A DNA stretch of 64,000 nt. Source: Casuarius casuarius. Lineage: Eukaryota; Chordata; Aves; Casuariiformes; Casuariidae. The stretch covers positions 4,319,114 through 4,383,113 of the forward strand of contig PTFA01000035.1 in assembly GCA_003342895.1 (NCBI GenBank), given 5' to 3'. The notes under the pieces are model-generated. The model was given only the letters and a program-made list of their open reading frames with translations. It searched no databases and had not been told where the DNA came from. Positions 25,401 to 40,545 of the stretch are shown here, one piece after another; the first letter of the stretch is position 1; each line of letters begins with the position of its first letter. The position numbers and the translations under genes were made by a program.

Positions 25401-28042
25401 ATCTCTTTCTGCAAAAACATATGCACAAGTGTTGAACTGATTATGTTCAGCTGTTTGGATATGGTAACAATTACACATAAGGAATAAAATTCAGTAAATT
25501 TTGATTTTCTTTTTCGATCATACCACACAACCAGTGAAAGTTAACATCATGCATCTCGATTTCAAGTGTTACACAGGGAAATAACAGCCCCATTAAACAT
25601 GGAAATAAGTGGAAATTAGAAACAGAGAATTAACAAATGCAGCTCATGACTATAATCCAATTTGTCCAAACAGAAAAAAACTCCCAGTATATTTCAGTTA
25701 CAAGACAAAGATTATGTCCTTGCCCACAGCATTAATCACAGCAGCCCAAAAAAGTCAGCATAACAGATTCTTTCCTTAAGTATCATAACTAGGAAGCCTA
25801 ATACAGAACCAAAAATAGCACCTAACTTCACCCAGTTAACCTTTCATCTTACCACAGAGCAGCTAGTCTAAAAATAAAAGCTACTTGTATCAAGAAAGAA
25901 CATTAAAAGAAAAAGCATACATGTAAGGACAGACAGCTGGCTCATCCAGTTCAGTAAAATAGCATGGATATAATTTTTGGGACACTGTCAAAATACAAAT
26001 GCAATTAAAATATAAGCTATATCATTTTTTGCACACTACTACCCATTTTGCACTATTATAGAAATCTGTGCCCTCAGCTAGAATTACCTTACTTGAAAAA
26101 CATGGCATTCGCATACCATGGAGAACTTAAAAGAAGGAAAACATATGGCCAAGCACTCAACTGATTTCATTTCTTTCACAGATTCTTTAGATCAGAAGAG
26201 TTGGTGGTGAATGCAACTACAACCTGCTGCAATCCAAGGCTTCCAGGACTTGTGAGCAGACACTGTTTCCTGGAGAGATTCCAGGCGCAGGACTTCCTTA
26301 AATGAGAAATATCTTTCCACAGGCAAATAAGAATTTCAAACTCAGTGTAGCCAGTGCAGAAAAGATATAAGAAAAGGTGGAAATATGGAAAGGTCCTTTG
26401 ATAAATATACTTCATAATGGCCTTTGATAGAGACAAATAAATTTTGATCAATTTTTAACTTTTAAATTAAAGTCTTCCTATGGCTTGAATTGCACACACA
26501 CTCTATTAAAAAAAAAAAATTAAGTAACTCTATGATTCAAAATATAAGTTGAAGTCTATGACTCACTGAGATTTAATGTTATGTAGAAATATAAAAAAAT
26601 ACTGTTTTCTGAGTTCCTGATAGAATGTTTCAATTTCGTACTATTCAAACCTGTTTCTCAAAGCACTCTAATAGGATGGGAAGAAAATGTAGGTGCTCTA
26701 GTAATTCAGGTCTCTTCCCTTCAGTTCTATCCCCTTCATATATACCACTTCACATTAAAAAAAATCTTGTTAAAATCCAATGAGCTGTTTATAGAGTAAA
26801 AGAATGCTTTCTGGATGTATTTTAAGTTTGGGTCAGTAGTCTCCATATTTTAACACTTTTAAACATTATGTTACTTCACTTAATCAGCATTCTATTTATT
26901 TCATTGCAACGACTGCACTTTCAACTTACCGAGCAGTTCTATATTTATAGCATCAGCTTATCGGTTATGCAACGCTAATTGTCAAATGGCATACGGACCT
27001 TTCAAAGGTATTTGATTACTTAAATATCCTCCTCATAATTGTGAACTGTAAATACAGAAAGGAAATTAAGCTGGTATATGCTCTTTATTCACTGTCTGAA
27101 ACAATGATATTTCACAGACAACAGAAATTCGGTGTGAAAACACTGTCATATACTGTGAAGGTATTTACAGCTCAGCAAACTGGCTTCCATGCTTACTTCT
27201 GTTTTGCCCATCATAAGCCATCCAGGGCTGTCAAACTTGCATGCAACATCTGTAACAGTTATGCCAGTCTCGTATCATCAAGTAAAAACAATGAGAATAT
27301 AATAGACTGATCAAGAGATTAGACCCCTCAGAAATGCACGAAAAGTTACAATAATACAGGAAATAGAAACGGTACTTAATAACTGCATTTCAGAGATCCA
27401 ATTCAATTCTATTAGCTCCCCTTCTACTTTGACCAACATTGTTTCTAAACCTACTGCTGCTGCTTCTGAATAGCTTTACGAAGGAGACAGAAGCGGATGT
27501 AAAACACATTTGAAGATGTAGAAACATTTTTGATTTCATGTTCAGACAACAAAGGGATTACAGAGACAGCAGAGAAGTAACATTTTTCGGTACTGACAGC
27601 AGAACAGATCTGCCAGTGGTTTTTATACTAAGAACAAGTCCTGCCAGAAAAAAAGTTATTTCCATCAGGCCATCCCTAAACAAAGTCAGCAAAATCCTAC
27701 ACACATTTCTTTCTTCATGCTTGAAAATATCAGTTCATTCTTTGAACAAACATCCACAGGTTTCAGAAAAGCAAAACAAAATGCAAAGCACCCCAGAAGA
27801 ACGCACAGCAAAACCACCCTCATCCCCAATAACTCTCTAGACTACATAAAGGTACAGAAAAGAAATGCTAAGCCTCATTTCTCAGTCACTTAATTTTTAT
27901 GGCACCTAATATAAGGCTTGGAGGAAGCTTTTTAGCTATCCTAATTTGAAATCACACTGGATTTAACTTTTATTGCTATACTACTACTAATAGCTTGGAT
28001 CTCGACTTTGGTTAGTTAGGCATAGGATTTAGGTGACAATAC

Positions 28043-28061
28043 TTTTTTTTTTTTTTTTTTT
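28043..28061. repeat. Poly(T) run, 19 bases
   Basis: This is an uninterrupted T run followed within 20-60 bases by T- and G-rich low-complexity sequence (GTTTGCTTG-like units to about 28122). No retrotransposed gene copy was recognised. Confidence 0.9.
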
Positions 28062-29976
28062 GGAATCAAAGGCTGATGCAATCTTTTTTTGTTTGCTTGG
28101 GTGTTTGTTTGCTTGCTCGTTTTTAAATAAGGTGTGAGTAAATTGGAGGCTGCAAAGCACGTATACAGGATCATAACTCAGCAATTAGTCACTGAAAATT
28201 CAAAATCCTAAAGCTGCTGGAACTGCTGTTTCTGCTCAGTCAGAACAGCAGGGACAGTGTGCAAAACACAGATTTCAGGATGCAAAGACTGCTGAACTTT
28301 AGAAGCATCTGACAACATTATCTTGCTTTGTTGACCTCTGTACCAATTATATGGTAGGTGCTTTTGAAATGCATAAGAAAGATCATCCTGTTTTGAATTA
28401 ATTAGTTCAGAGTTCATTACTGGTACCTGAAAATAATGGTAAGAGAGCAGGAACAACAGATGCATCACAAATCATTAATGATGATCCATTTCTGAACCAC
28501 CCAATAATTTTTTTTAAGAAAATTTCAAAATACATTTCAGGCCTCTTTCTACAAGATACTGAACTATGAAATATAAAATGGAGCAAACCCACTCTTGAAA
28601 TAATAATACAAACCACAGTGGAACTCAACATTAATGCCCATGTGTTAGTCATGTATTAGCTGTTCTACCCTCAGAAGGCAACACTGGCACTTCAGAAGAA
28701 TTTTTCACTTTTTTCCAATTATGTTTCGCAATACTTGATTCAGCTCTTTTTTCCAGACTCCTATCACCCATTGAAAAGCAAATATATAGTCACGTATAGT
28801 CACGTAGAGACAGTAGCAGTTATGAGATTTTGTGCCTAATGCTGCCACTGCATACTATAAATAATATTGCTTCACTATCTTGTGCTTGTTTTCACTTAAT
28901 TAGTTTTCTCTGGCATTTGTATTTATCTATCTTTCTTGATTTCAACTTAAATGAAAGATGTTTTAAAGCATACGTTAAACTGCAAGTATAGAATGTAAAC
29001 CACGTTAGAGAGAATCATTAAGGTAAAGTAATCAGAAACAAAACTGGGAAGAGACGAGGGCTCCCAGCGGCAATACACGTACTGCTAGTGACACAGAGAT
29101 TGTCTCAAAGGGTGCAGGGGACCCTCTCTGCGTGAGCCCTGCTATGGTGGCAGTTCCCGATTCTAAGCTAGCCTGGGGCAGGCGAGAACAGCAAATACTG
29201 CCCTACAGGTGAATTTAGACTATTTTATTCTGCACAGAACTGGGAGCTGCTATAGCTACAACATCTCTCTCCTGCGGTTCCTACTGCAGCTGCCAACACA
29301 TGGAAATAATCAAATTCCAGTTCAGTCCGGCTGCAGGGCTGGATGCCTTTGCTCTACACTCCCCGTTCTGGGTTAAAGAGGGAGGTATCAAGATGCTCAG
29401 TCTAGCTGTACCTCTTGCTGCAGCTGATGGAATTACCTACGCAAACAAGATTTGGGAATCCCTGGATCACACAGTTTATTTTCATTACCACTAAGAGGAT
29501 TAATTTGCAAGACAGAAAACAACTTCTAACTCCCCCCTCCTCCTTCCCCTAAAAACTGAAACAAAGTCCTACCTAAGACTATGCAGACATAAGATCATGG
29601 CATAAGCAGTTGAAAAGTATATTTACTGTAGGTTTTAAATTTATTCTATAATAATGTCAAAAATAATATCAAGGTTGAAGACAAGGGTAAGCTGCTGTAA
29701 TTCCAGTGAATCATACCAACCCAAAATATTAGACTGAAATACCATGCTCATACAATATTTGAAAAGGAATTGAAAAACACAAATAATATCCATGTAAACA
29801 TACCATTCAAATCTCTGAAAAATAATATCATTAAATCATCTAAGCCAAAATAAAGTTTAGAAAACAAAAGCCATGTTTACTTCATCAGTGAGACTGATGA
29901 TGATCAGTTGGTTTTCTTCCTCTTCAGATGTCACTTTAGAGAAAAACATAGCAGCATTCTAGATACCACTAACATA

Positions 29977-29978
<2 letters not shown>

Positions 29979-30017
<39 letters not shown>
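29979..30017. repeat. (AC)n microsatellite with adjacent pyrimidine tract
   Basis: About 19 perfect AC units are followed immediately by a TC-rich stretch to about 30032. Such a repeat is normally polymorphic in length, and alternating purine-pyrimidine runs can adopt Z-DNA. Confidence 0.95.
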
Positions 30018-30018
<1 letters not shown>

Positions 30019-33000
30019 TCTCTCTCCCTCTCCACACATAGATTTTTTTTTAAACAAATATGATGATCCAGGTACACTATTTTATCCTTACAAAGGTGTA
30101 CATAATTTCTCTGTATATTAGTTAACCCCAGTGAAGATTCAGAACAGTGTCACTCACAGCTTTCTTTTCCCTTCTTTCTGTCTCCCCCCGAGAGTGTTCT
30201 CCAGCTCAGTAAGAAGGCATAAATAGTAAAGAAACATTCCATAGTGGGATCAGTTACTATTGTGAGGAAAGTAATGAAACAATTCCAGAAAGCTCTGCTT
30301 TCATGCTCAGAAAGATCTGTTTGACCCATATTTCACTTGAAGCAAGTATGTACTATCCAGAAATGTATATCTGCATGCAAGTTCTAAACTTGTTTCTGCT
30401 AATGCTGTTTCAATTTTGTGTAGACAAACCCAGGCTAGCTTTAACCTGGCTACATTCAATACTGACAGTAGCAATGCTCTGGCATAAAATTCTGCATAAA
30501 CCAGTCCAGCATTCCAGATATCAATATCGTGGCTGAGGCCTGGGCTGCTGCCAATCCACTGTTGTTTGTGTCAAAGCCCACTAACTTAAAGCCATGCTGC
30601 AATTGCACCTCTTCACTCTGGGGTGATCCTTCTGCAACTGAAATGTCTCATACTCCCACTCCTGCTCTACGGAGGAGGGAGTTGTGTAGTAGAGACAGCT
30701 TCACAGCTTGCATTTTGATACGATATGTATGCAACTGCACAGAAACACCCATTGCACACTGAAGTCACTGGCAAACACGTTCAGCTTGCAAAAGATTAGA
30801 GTAAGGGGAGTATGGGCAGCCTCTCAGAATCACAAACACACCTTGCGACTAGCAGCAGCAACAGCAGCGAGTGCCTAAAGCGGATCAGGAGCAGATACTG
30901 GTTCTGCTCAAAAGAGGAAATATACAGTTTTGAAGCAAACACTGTGGCAGGTTGTCAACTGCTGGATGCTTCCGATTAAAAGTACAACATGGTATTCCTG
31001 CCATTACTCTAGTTTTCTGCAGTCAGGTCAAGGTTTTATTTGTTCCATCTCCAAAAGGTATGTCTGAAGCAGCATCCCAATTTAAGGGACACGCTGCCTG
31101 ATTTGCCTTTTCTTCTTCTACTAACTTTCATTACATGTATGGTTTAACATACAGCAGTCTGATCCTGAATAAACATAAAAAAAAGTAGATAAACTTTCTC
31201 TTTTGATTGGTATTTTTCAGGTACCTTGTGTCAGACAGAAGCACTGTGAATTTTGTCATTTTCTTCTTCCTCAGGCCACAACTACCTGATGCTCTTCAAG
31301 TGCAGAAAATGTGATGATTTCTGACATTCTCTTCAGACATGGAAATACCACCACTCTCTTGACATAATACAATCATAAAGGTAAAGCAGGCATTTATATG
31401 AAAATGTGTCAGGATATCATCACCAAAGCTCAAGTTCTAGTTATACTAACAGATTCATTTACACGTCCCCCTCTTACAGTTCCTCCCAATGAGGGAATTT
31501 CTCTATTTACTGAAGTCCTGGTTGGAATTTCAACCACTCCTGCACTTATTTACAGCAGTATTTGCCTTAATCTATTTAGTAGCTATTGCTAAAGCAGGGG
31601 TGTAAATTCTGGCAACTTCCTTCATTAGGAGGTTACCAGTGTCCCTATTTCTACTGTCAGTGTCTAAGGCTTTTGTAGATATTCCCCAGTGCTTAAAAAC
31701 CTTCCTAAGCAGCTTCTGGGAACATATGTTGTTTTTACTACCTCTGGGTAGAGTTTCACTGCATATGCCAAGAGATCTCCGTTGGGCCCTGTAATGATGA
31801 AGTGATCGATCTAATCCAAAATTAGAATCCAAACCTAGCTACTTTTGGCAGATTCACTACAAGTCTCAAGTCTTATCTAGATTCAGAATATCCAGCTATA
31901 ATTATTTGCTTGTCTTTATTGTGACATTTTCTGTACTACTTGTATGCAGTGCATTAAATTGGGCTAGCAAGTACCTGCCCAACTCCCAAACAAGAAGCTC
32001 TCCTATAAGCAGTCTTAAAGTCTAGAGATACAATCTGTATTGATACAAACTGTCTATTTATTATTAATAATATATATTTTTTCATTTAGTTGCAAGTGGA
32101 AAGCCCACGGACAATATTCAGTGGGTTCATTTGTTCCCAAAATAAGAGCATAATGCTAAAAAGTTTTATAGAAAGCATTTACTGGATCAGTGAAAAAATT
32201 TTTTTGAGGTCTCCCAGAAATACTTCTAGTGGAGATATAGATCCCTGAGCAGTGAATTTAAAGTATCAGCTATTACTTTACTTTTCCTAATTAACTTCTA
32301 CAAAACATCTAAAACATTTTCTATGAGCTGCATGTTGAAACTGTTGCTTAGAATACTATATGGAAAAGTTAACTGCAGCTCTTCAGGAATCCTGCAAATC
32401 TTTAGGAATGGTTCACTCTGCATCTGCTAAGTAAAGATAGGCTTTTCTTTAGTTCAAAGAGGACTGTAGCAATATTTTTTGTTCTAAAATCCTTTATTAG
32501 TATAAAAAATCTCTTAAGACTGTTAATTAAATATTTACATTCAATACCTGGCAGTTACATAATGATGCCTTTGAAGGAGTAAGAACTGCTAATAACTCAA
32601 AGGAACCTGGTCACCTTGAAATCTGGTTACATGCAAGAATTGAAAGAAGCTTCCTGCGAAAAGTTGTTTTTAAATCTAAAACTAATTTTTATGATTTTGT
32701 TACTGCATTTAAGACCCAGACCAAACAAAGTACTACAGTTCAGAGCCCACAGACGAGTAATGGTCGGATGCCTGGACCTGTGCAGAACTTCCTCAACTCA
32801 GTATCTATCTGTATGGATATTCCTGAAGGTCTATCCGGAGAATAATCTGAAGATACAGCACGAGTGCTTCAGAGCACAAAAATCAAGTGCAAAGTAAGTT
32901 CCCAGTCCTCCTGGGAAGACTGTTTTCTCGAATTTGGGTTATTTACTTGTAATACTTAGGATTATCATAAAACCAGTAAGCTTAAATAAATAAATAAAAA

Positions 33001-35858
33001 AAAACCCACAGCAGAAGTACTGTTCCCCCGACACACACACACTTTCTTTTAATATGCTCCATCTGTAATTAAGTACTCTCACCCAAATTTACAGCTGCAC
33101 ACACACTCCAAAAAACTTCAAGTGCTGCCCTGTGCATCAGCAAAATAGAACTGCAAGAAGTATATGCAGGGAAGTAACAAGCAGTAAGAGACTCAGCAAG
33201 TACAGAAAGGAAAGGAATGTAATAATTACAAAAAAATCGCATGATTTAAAACACGCATATATTTCATCTCCCTCCAAACTTATCTTGAAATGGGAAGAAT
33301 AAAAATTTTAAAATATTTTTAATAGAGATGAGGTATTTTATAGCTCTTTTAACAAGTATAGAAGTTAGAGGAGCAAATCATACTAATTTCAGTGTAAATA
33401 TTGAATTTTTCTCTGTCAAAGTTCTCAAATTTTACAGTTTTGTTCTTAAAATAAAAAATGTATATACTTAGCTTAAGTAAAAGCAGTAAAAGCAGTACTT
33501 ATTGTGTCTAATTAGTGTTAGTTCCTTACATCCAAGGCAAATGAAAACAGAAATCAAATTATAGACTACGTAAATCTTACAGTGCAAAAAGATTTTTGTC
33601 GAGCCTGGTATTCTCGTGTTCTTTGTGATTCTGATCCGAAGCTCATCAAGGTCTCCTATTCACTTCAGCATGCTGATCAGACACTTTGAAGCCTCCTTTC
33701 ATAACACTGATGAATGGTTTAGTGGGGTGCCTCAGCTCAGCCTCAGCAATTGCAGCTTTTCCCTTATGCAATTTTCAAATGTCTGGGGACGATTCCAGCA
33801 ACCAAATGTTCATGACTGTACCATGAAAGACCTTCATTCTGAGGTTAATCCAGTATTCCCCTCCTTGTTACATGTGCCTTGCAGCAAAAGGACTAGCCAG
33901 GAAGGAGGTGGAACAAGGCATTAAAAGGTACTAAATATCCCCATTTTTGTTTAACAGTGCACAGTATACAAAAAGAGGGGCACAATCAGTTTCATTTTCT
34001 TGAAGAAGGAAGGGCTCAGCTCAGATTCCAGAAACTTGGAAAGCCTTTTATTTTCTAATGGATGGCCTTATAGAAGAAATGCACCACCACCCACCACTTA
34101 GTTTCTTGAGAGTAGACTCTGAGGCAGAATTTTCTTCTTAAAATGATAACAACTATAATTTCCAACACAAATTCTAATAAAAAAGATGCCTCATTTAAAA
34201 TTAAATATCAATATATTTGTGTGGAACAAGCAGAATACATCACAACTTCAGAGGCATGAAGATGCTGAGGTTCTACAGAGGTTCTATTTAACTATGGTTA
34301 CATATACAGTATCATTCTCCCTCCTCCAGCTTTTTCTTAGATAAAAGTAAGAGAATATAGCCTAAGACTAGATCAGTGCAACAACATTTTGTGGTCAAGG
34401 TGATATTATGATTTTCTGAATTGGATCTAGAGGAGTAAAATTTCCCACAGCTGGCCTCCGTGTTTATCTACATTCTCAGAAAGACGTGTAAGTCAGAAAA
34501 ACGAAAGAAAATTAGAGGCTCTATTAGGTACAAGCAAAAGCAATGCTAGCAAATATATGCTATGTCAACTATAGATTATCCTTTTTTTCCTCTCAAGATA
34601 CCCGCTAAGAATCAAAATAAAACCACAATTAGCTTTAACTGCCTGAGAGCAGTCCTGTCCAGCTTTTTGGTCAGAGAAAGTAAGCTACAGATGGACTTCT
34701 TTTGAGGGTGTATCTGCAAACACAGGAACAACTACTGAAACCACTAACTGAAAACAAAGACTCTGTCATTATGAGCAAAGGTTTTACACTAACTCACATA
34801 CAGAGGTGAACAAATGCTCCAAATGCTGGTTTTAAATAACTTTTATGACAAATTCAGTACTTGAAATATTAAACTGCTTTCTCGATACTGTGTGAAACTG
34901 TGACCATTACTGTGAGTTATTCTAATTTAAATGCTCTCACTTCAACAATCTCAATAAAGGAGTGAATGCTTGTAAGATAAATACAGAAAGAGCTGCTATA
35001 AAAATGGGGAAGAGAAAGTCTGCTACCTTAATAATAGGCCTGCATAATAGCATTCATCATCTCATACTCTACAAAGGAGAATGGAGAAGATGACTACATC
35101 ATTTTATCCACTACACAGATTTATTGTCTGTCAATATGAAGTGGTGGATGCTGCCTCAGCTTTGTCTAAAACTGTCAAGTGACATCCTTTTAAACAAATA
35201 TTCCCAAAATGGGTATTTTATTTACTTCGTGATGATCTACCCAATCTCCCATCTTACAAGCTATCTGGAGTTCACAATTCCTGGGAAATGGCATTAGTTA
35301 TTCTTTGCTAACATTAAGCCTGTGACAAATTCAGCCAATAGGAAGTAAAACTTTATTCCACTGAACGGAGTTCAAAAGTCAAAGTCTTCATTTGACATAA
35401 TTCCCTTCCTGTATAGCAAGGTTATATTCACGTAATTGGAGTGTTTGAAACTAGAGTATTTAATTAATTTAAAAAAATGAAGTATTTTTCAGCAAGTTGC
35501 ATGAATAATATTCTTGCAGTTCAGTTTTAAGTTACTACATATTGAGATTCAGCATTTATAGTTACATTGACGCAGTTTTAGAAATACTGAAGTGCTATAT
35601 GTCTTTCACTAGAAACTGTGTACTATCACCAAGAACCAAAGAACATTCCTTAAGTAAATCATTTGCACTAAATACACAAAGAAGCCTCAAACATTGTACA
35701 TAGTCTCTTTAAAATGCTTTTAAGTTAGACAGATGGTAAAGAGAGTGAACATGTAAGCATGTAAAGCATTCAAGTTTATCTTTCAACTTCATACAACAAA
35801 CAGCTTGCCCAAAAATGCATTCATATGGATATCTTCCCTAGCACATGCTAACATGGTT

Positions 35859-35875
35859 AAAAAAAAAAAAAAAAA
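35859..35875. repeat. Poly(A) run, 17 bases
   Basis: This is a plain A homopolymer. Nothing upstream resembles a retrotransposon or processed transcript. Confidence 0.9.
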
Positions 35876-36379
35876 GCCTTTAGACGGAAATTACTTGCAG
35901 GATTTCTAAGGTTATTTCAATACAACACAATAGTAGAAGTAAAACAAACATGAATCAAAGCACATCAGAGAACTGATGAACGTCAAGTTCATCCTACAGA
36001 AGTGAAGCAGAACTTTGAAACCAGTGGTTTTATAATCACAGTTTTACAAATGAATAGTGTGCCAAGTATTACAAATGTACATTAGATACCCCTTCCAGCT
36101 ATTCCTTGAAAAAACCCAGCTGGAGACAAATTCAGAAACTTCAAGTACATCTCTGTACAAGGGAAAACGTGTGTATTTTCAAAAAAAAATTTCTCAAAAC
36201 TCAGATTTTGATTTGAGAATTTAATTTTTTAAGTAGTCAGAAATGTACTCACAAGTTTTCAGATTTTAGGTATAACTTAATATACCAAATTCTAAGAACT
36301 GGCAGATCACTTTAACCATCAAAGAATCTACTCTAGTATATTAATATTGACCGATCTATTTAAACTATACTTTCTATAC

Positions 36380-36393
36380 AAAAAAAAAAAAAA
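36380..36393. repeat. Poly(A) run, 14 bases
   Basis: This is a plain A homopolymer in AT-rich sequence. Confidence 0.9.
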
Positions 36394-39300
36394 GATTATG
36401 GTTAGATTTGCTGTTGTTTTGAAGATACAGATTTGCTAAAACAACTTAATGTATTTAACAAAATACACAAACTCAACTATATAAAGCAAACAATGTTGCT
36501 GATAAAGAGTAAAAGCAACTGCTCTCTTACTGAAACCTGGCAATATATGATTAGAGCAAGATTTTCCTTCTTAATAGTCCATCTCTGATCCAATTTAATT
36601 ATCAGAGAAATCCTGCAGTTTCCATTATGGCAAATGATAATTAAAAGAGAACTTTTATAAAATGAGACAAAATTATAATTTGCTCCCTGCCAACTGAGGA
36701 CAGATGATAGATAAGGTCCTCTCACAAATATCCATGTTTCATGCAGTCAGTATCTAGCCCTTTGCATAAAATATTTTCAAGTATGCTAGTTAGACTAAAA
36801 ATGACTCACAGTATGGGGGAGCATGAATCACCTAAAACCTTTTGAGATTAATTATATATGTATATTTAAAATAGTGAGAAAAAAAAATAAGGTCACAAAT
36901 AGCCTCTTAACTTCAGTCTCATCCCTAGCAAAATCAATCTACACAGGAGGGATTAATATTTATTTCCCATACCACACTTGACAAAGCTTTTTTACTTCAG
37001 TCCCAAGTCAATTTGAACGTCACATAACCCTTTCTCCAACATACAAAGAAATGTTGCAGTTGTTATCTATTATACTAACAAGGATTCAAACCTGGGTCTG
37101 CATGTGAAAATACTGGACCCTGGCCTTCCTTTCCTCTTACCCCAATATTTATAGCAACAAAGGTTTTATGTTCAGAGCAATGAGAAATCAGCAATATCTG
37201 CTGTTACCAGGACCTGTATCAACTCCCCCATTGGCATTGAAAAGAAGGAAACAGAGAGACTACAGTTTTGGAAATGTTTCAGGAAAAGGAAAAGATCCCA
37301 GTCTAAAGACAGATTCTCTTCTAACTCTAGTGTGCAGACAAGTCAGAAGATAAATCCATTTTTCCTCTAATGCAGAGGTGATTTCAAGAGAATTTCACCA
37401 CCAGTAAACTCTGCTACAGATGAAAGGGGCGGGGGGGATGAAAAGATCTGGAACTAGTTTCAAATATATGCTGCATATTTGACAGCAGTCAAACACTGGG
37501 AAGTCACATTTAACAGAAATATCCAAAGCCCTATTCTCCCAGTTTTTCCTTTGGCCAGAAAACACACAATCAATGCCAACCACCTGAGAACAGCCACAGT
37601 TGGTATGCATCTCATTTTCCTCAGCTTACCAGTTGACATTTTTTATTCTCACTTATCCTTTGTAACTATAAGAGCAAGGAGAAATGATCTGTACACGAGA
37701 GCACAGTTCTCCACGTGACAGTACCATGGACTTCCTGCTTCCTCTCTACGGGATTCTTTTGAAAAAACAATGCATGTCCTCCTCCCCCCAACCATCAAAT
37801 GAAGTTACTGGTAACAGGACTAACTCCACAAATGCTGCTTTTATTACTCAGTCAAGAGTCCTATTTGAGCAAGATGGATAAACTAATATTTTCAGTTTCA
37901 GATAAGCAGTTAGGCATTACTGGGCCTGCATCCATCTCGCGACAGATGAGGAGAAGTGGCCTAGGACACCACACAAGGACTTTCTCTCAGTGTGGGCAAG
38001 AACTAGAAACCTCAGGGGCTCGGCTATTAGTAGGCCTGGCATCCCGCTTCATTGTTGATGCTGACGAGGTTCTGAGTTGGTGGTACAAGTCTCTGCAGTG
38101 GCTTTTGCCACTAATATACAAGTAAAGGAGCAGTTCTGCATAGCTCAACTTCGCAATATTTACACAGGAAATGCATTAGACTAAAGTGGAGAAAGGGAGC
38201 AAAGAAAGAAGTATGGCTGGACTGCAGTGTGCTCTGACTGTTCACACCTTTCCACAAACCACAGGTAGCTCAGTAAAAGTTCAAATAGCTTAAAGTCCAT
38301 TCTTTATTCCTGTAATGAGTCCAGGAGCAAAAAAGCAGGACCTGGGTAAGAAATCTACATTGTTTCAAATAGGTTTTGAAGAAAGAAATCACCGAAGTCT
38401 TCAACATGTTTTAGAAGCCTTTTTCTATTTCTAAACAACATTACTCACTGAGGATACCTGTGTTATTTCCCTAGAAATTCACCAAGATGACTGGGTACCT
38501 TACAGCTGTTCCTAGAACTTTTCCCCCAGTCTCACAAAATTAAACGAGAGCTGACTCTCGCTGCTTTCTGCAAAGCTGGGACAGCAGACAACAGAGCTTG
38601 TGTTTTCCCAGCCTACTTACCCACTCATGCATTTCTTGACATAGGCTTCCATTTTTCTACAGGCAGGTAACCTGCCCCTAGTTTATAATCCATCAGATGG
38701 AGAATGAAAACCAACGATGCACAAAGCAAAGAAACAAGAATAAAAAAGTCCTCATCCTAACAGTTCAAGTGTCCAACACAATAATTTTAAAACAATTTTT
38801 CCTCTCACACATAGATACAACTAAATGGCAACCTTATAAACTAGGTATCATTCACGGTCCTACTTGTTCTCACTAGAAAACTACGTTCCTTACGTTAGGT
38901 CATTAGAGAATGAGTGGTTTAAATGTCTGTGATCTGGCCTCATGGATTCTATTTAGCTAAATTCTATTTTAATAGCTTTAAAACTAAAGAGGGCTTGTTT
39001 TGAATTAGGCTCAATTTTTAGGCAGGCCCACCCCCTCCCCTGCCACACACACACACACTTGATAACTTACACTAGTGTTTACCTCCAAAATCTCTATATA
39101 AGCCTTACTTCTTACTGAGGATTGGGAGAGGGACTTCTTGAAACACTCGGGTAACACCAAAGAAGGTGCTAAATTCCTTATCATTTTTACTGGCACTTAA
39201 TGTCTTATTCTCTGTGCTTCTGCTGATTTTCTACTCGTGCCTTTTGATTTGTATTAGAACAAGCTAAAACTCATATTTGGATAGGTCTTTATTTCCATTA

Positions 39301-40517
39301 ATATATGTGTAGTGTCAATCACACTAATACTTTGTGACATAGGTATTAAATGAGGATGTCAAACTCCCTTGCAAAAATAACAGACATCAAAATGCTCATC
39401 TGCATAATCCATTTGATCTGAACTTCCCTTAACGCAGTTTTGGCAAGAAAGTTGTTACAGAATGTTAAGACCAATGAAAACTCCAAATATTAGCATTTAT
39501 TTCATATCTTCAATATAATAAATATGTACATATACATTAAGTAGGCTACATTTTCCTCTTCTTCGAAGAAGTAAACACATTGGAACCAACCTACTGAGAT
39601 ACTATTTACATCATATACTCAGTGACGGTCAATAAAGTTCTAAAATACAAATTCAAGGAACAGAAACTTTCACCTCAAACAGATTATTGTCAAAATACAT
39701 GAGCAAGCCATGATAGTGACTTTGAAAATTCTAGCTGGTGTCTGAGAATCATAAAAAGCAGCAGCAAACACCTACACCAACCCATTTACTATAGCACAGT
39801 AGTAAATTTTGTATATTTAGTGACATATAAATGGGAAAAGGGAGGTTGCTTAGATATAAATATCATAAATAGAGGGTTTTTTATGCCAAATATTTGAGAA
39901 GGAGAAGATAGAAAAAAATGTGCAAAAGATGAAGCCTGCTGCAGGCAATCAGAACATATTTGTGTGTCAAAACCAAGCAAATCTGTGTCATAACTAGTTC
40001 AAGTAGGATTTGAAGCCATCTCAAATCCTAAGCACTTCTCAACACTACCTCTGCATCTTGAACTGCACCATCTCCCATGAGCTTCTCTCAACAGTGTGTG
40101 ACTGAAGACAGTGATGAGGTTCTTACTCTTCAAATCAGAGAATTTGGTCCCAAAGAAAGAACAAATGTGTTACTGTAGATGGAGATTAATGTTTAAATTA
40201 GAAGAATGTTCTTACGCAGGCATCAGACGTCAAGGTCTACAGGTGGTAATAAATCCATTGTTTATACCAACAGCCCTTCTGATGCTAAACCGCAGGGAAT
40301 TTTATGGTTTCTGTGTGCAAACAAAGAAGGACTAGCTATACAGCTGCTATGACACTTTGTGAATCAGATTTTGTCATTTATTTGTCTTCTTTCTCCTAGA
40401 CTTCACAAGCTTATAATACTGGCTTTACCATACTTTAACTATGAATTAATATAAAGTATTATGTATTATTATTAAATATAAGTTAATATCAATTAATATG
40501 ATAAAACAGATGTGCTC

Positions 40518-40545
40518 TAATGCATAAATTATTTATTATGCATTA
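40518..40545. repeat. AT-rich inverted repeat with POU/homeodomain-like words
   Basis: Perfect 10-base arms TAATGCATAA (40518-40527) and TTATGCATTA (40536-40545) surround an 8-base spacer. Each arm contains ATGCATAA, which resembles binding sites of POU-family factors. It sits in a 120-base AT-rich patch (about 40430-40550) with several TAAT cores. A regulatory role is only a possibility, because AT-rich DNA yields such words by chance. Confidence 0.4.

Noticed and set aside
28786..28805. Tandem duplication of TATAGTCACG
   Set aside because: Only two copies, common by chance or slippage, with no further context.
31572..31832. 86-codon minus-strand frame considered as a retroelement remnant
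   Set aside because: No reverse transcriptase, integrase or gag motif could be recognised, and the nucleotide sequence has no known repeat words.
33616..33924. 102-codon plus-strand frame considered as a gene or retrocopy
   Set aside because: No domain, poly(A) tail or splice signals, and the composition is like the surrounding intron.
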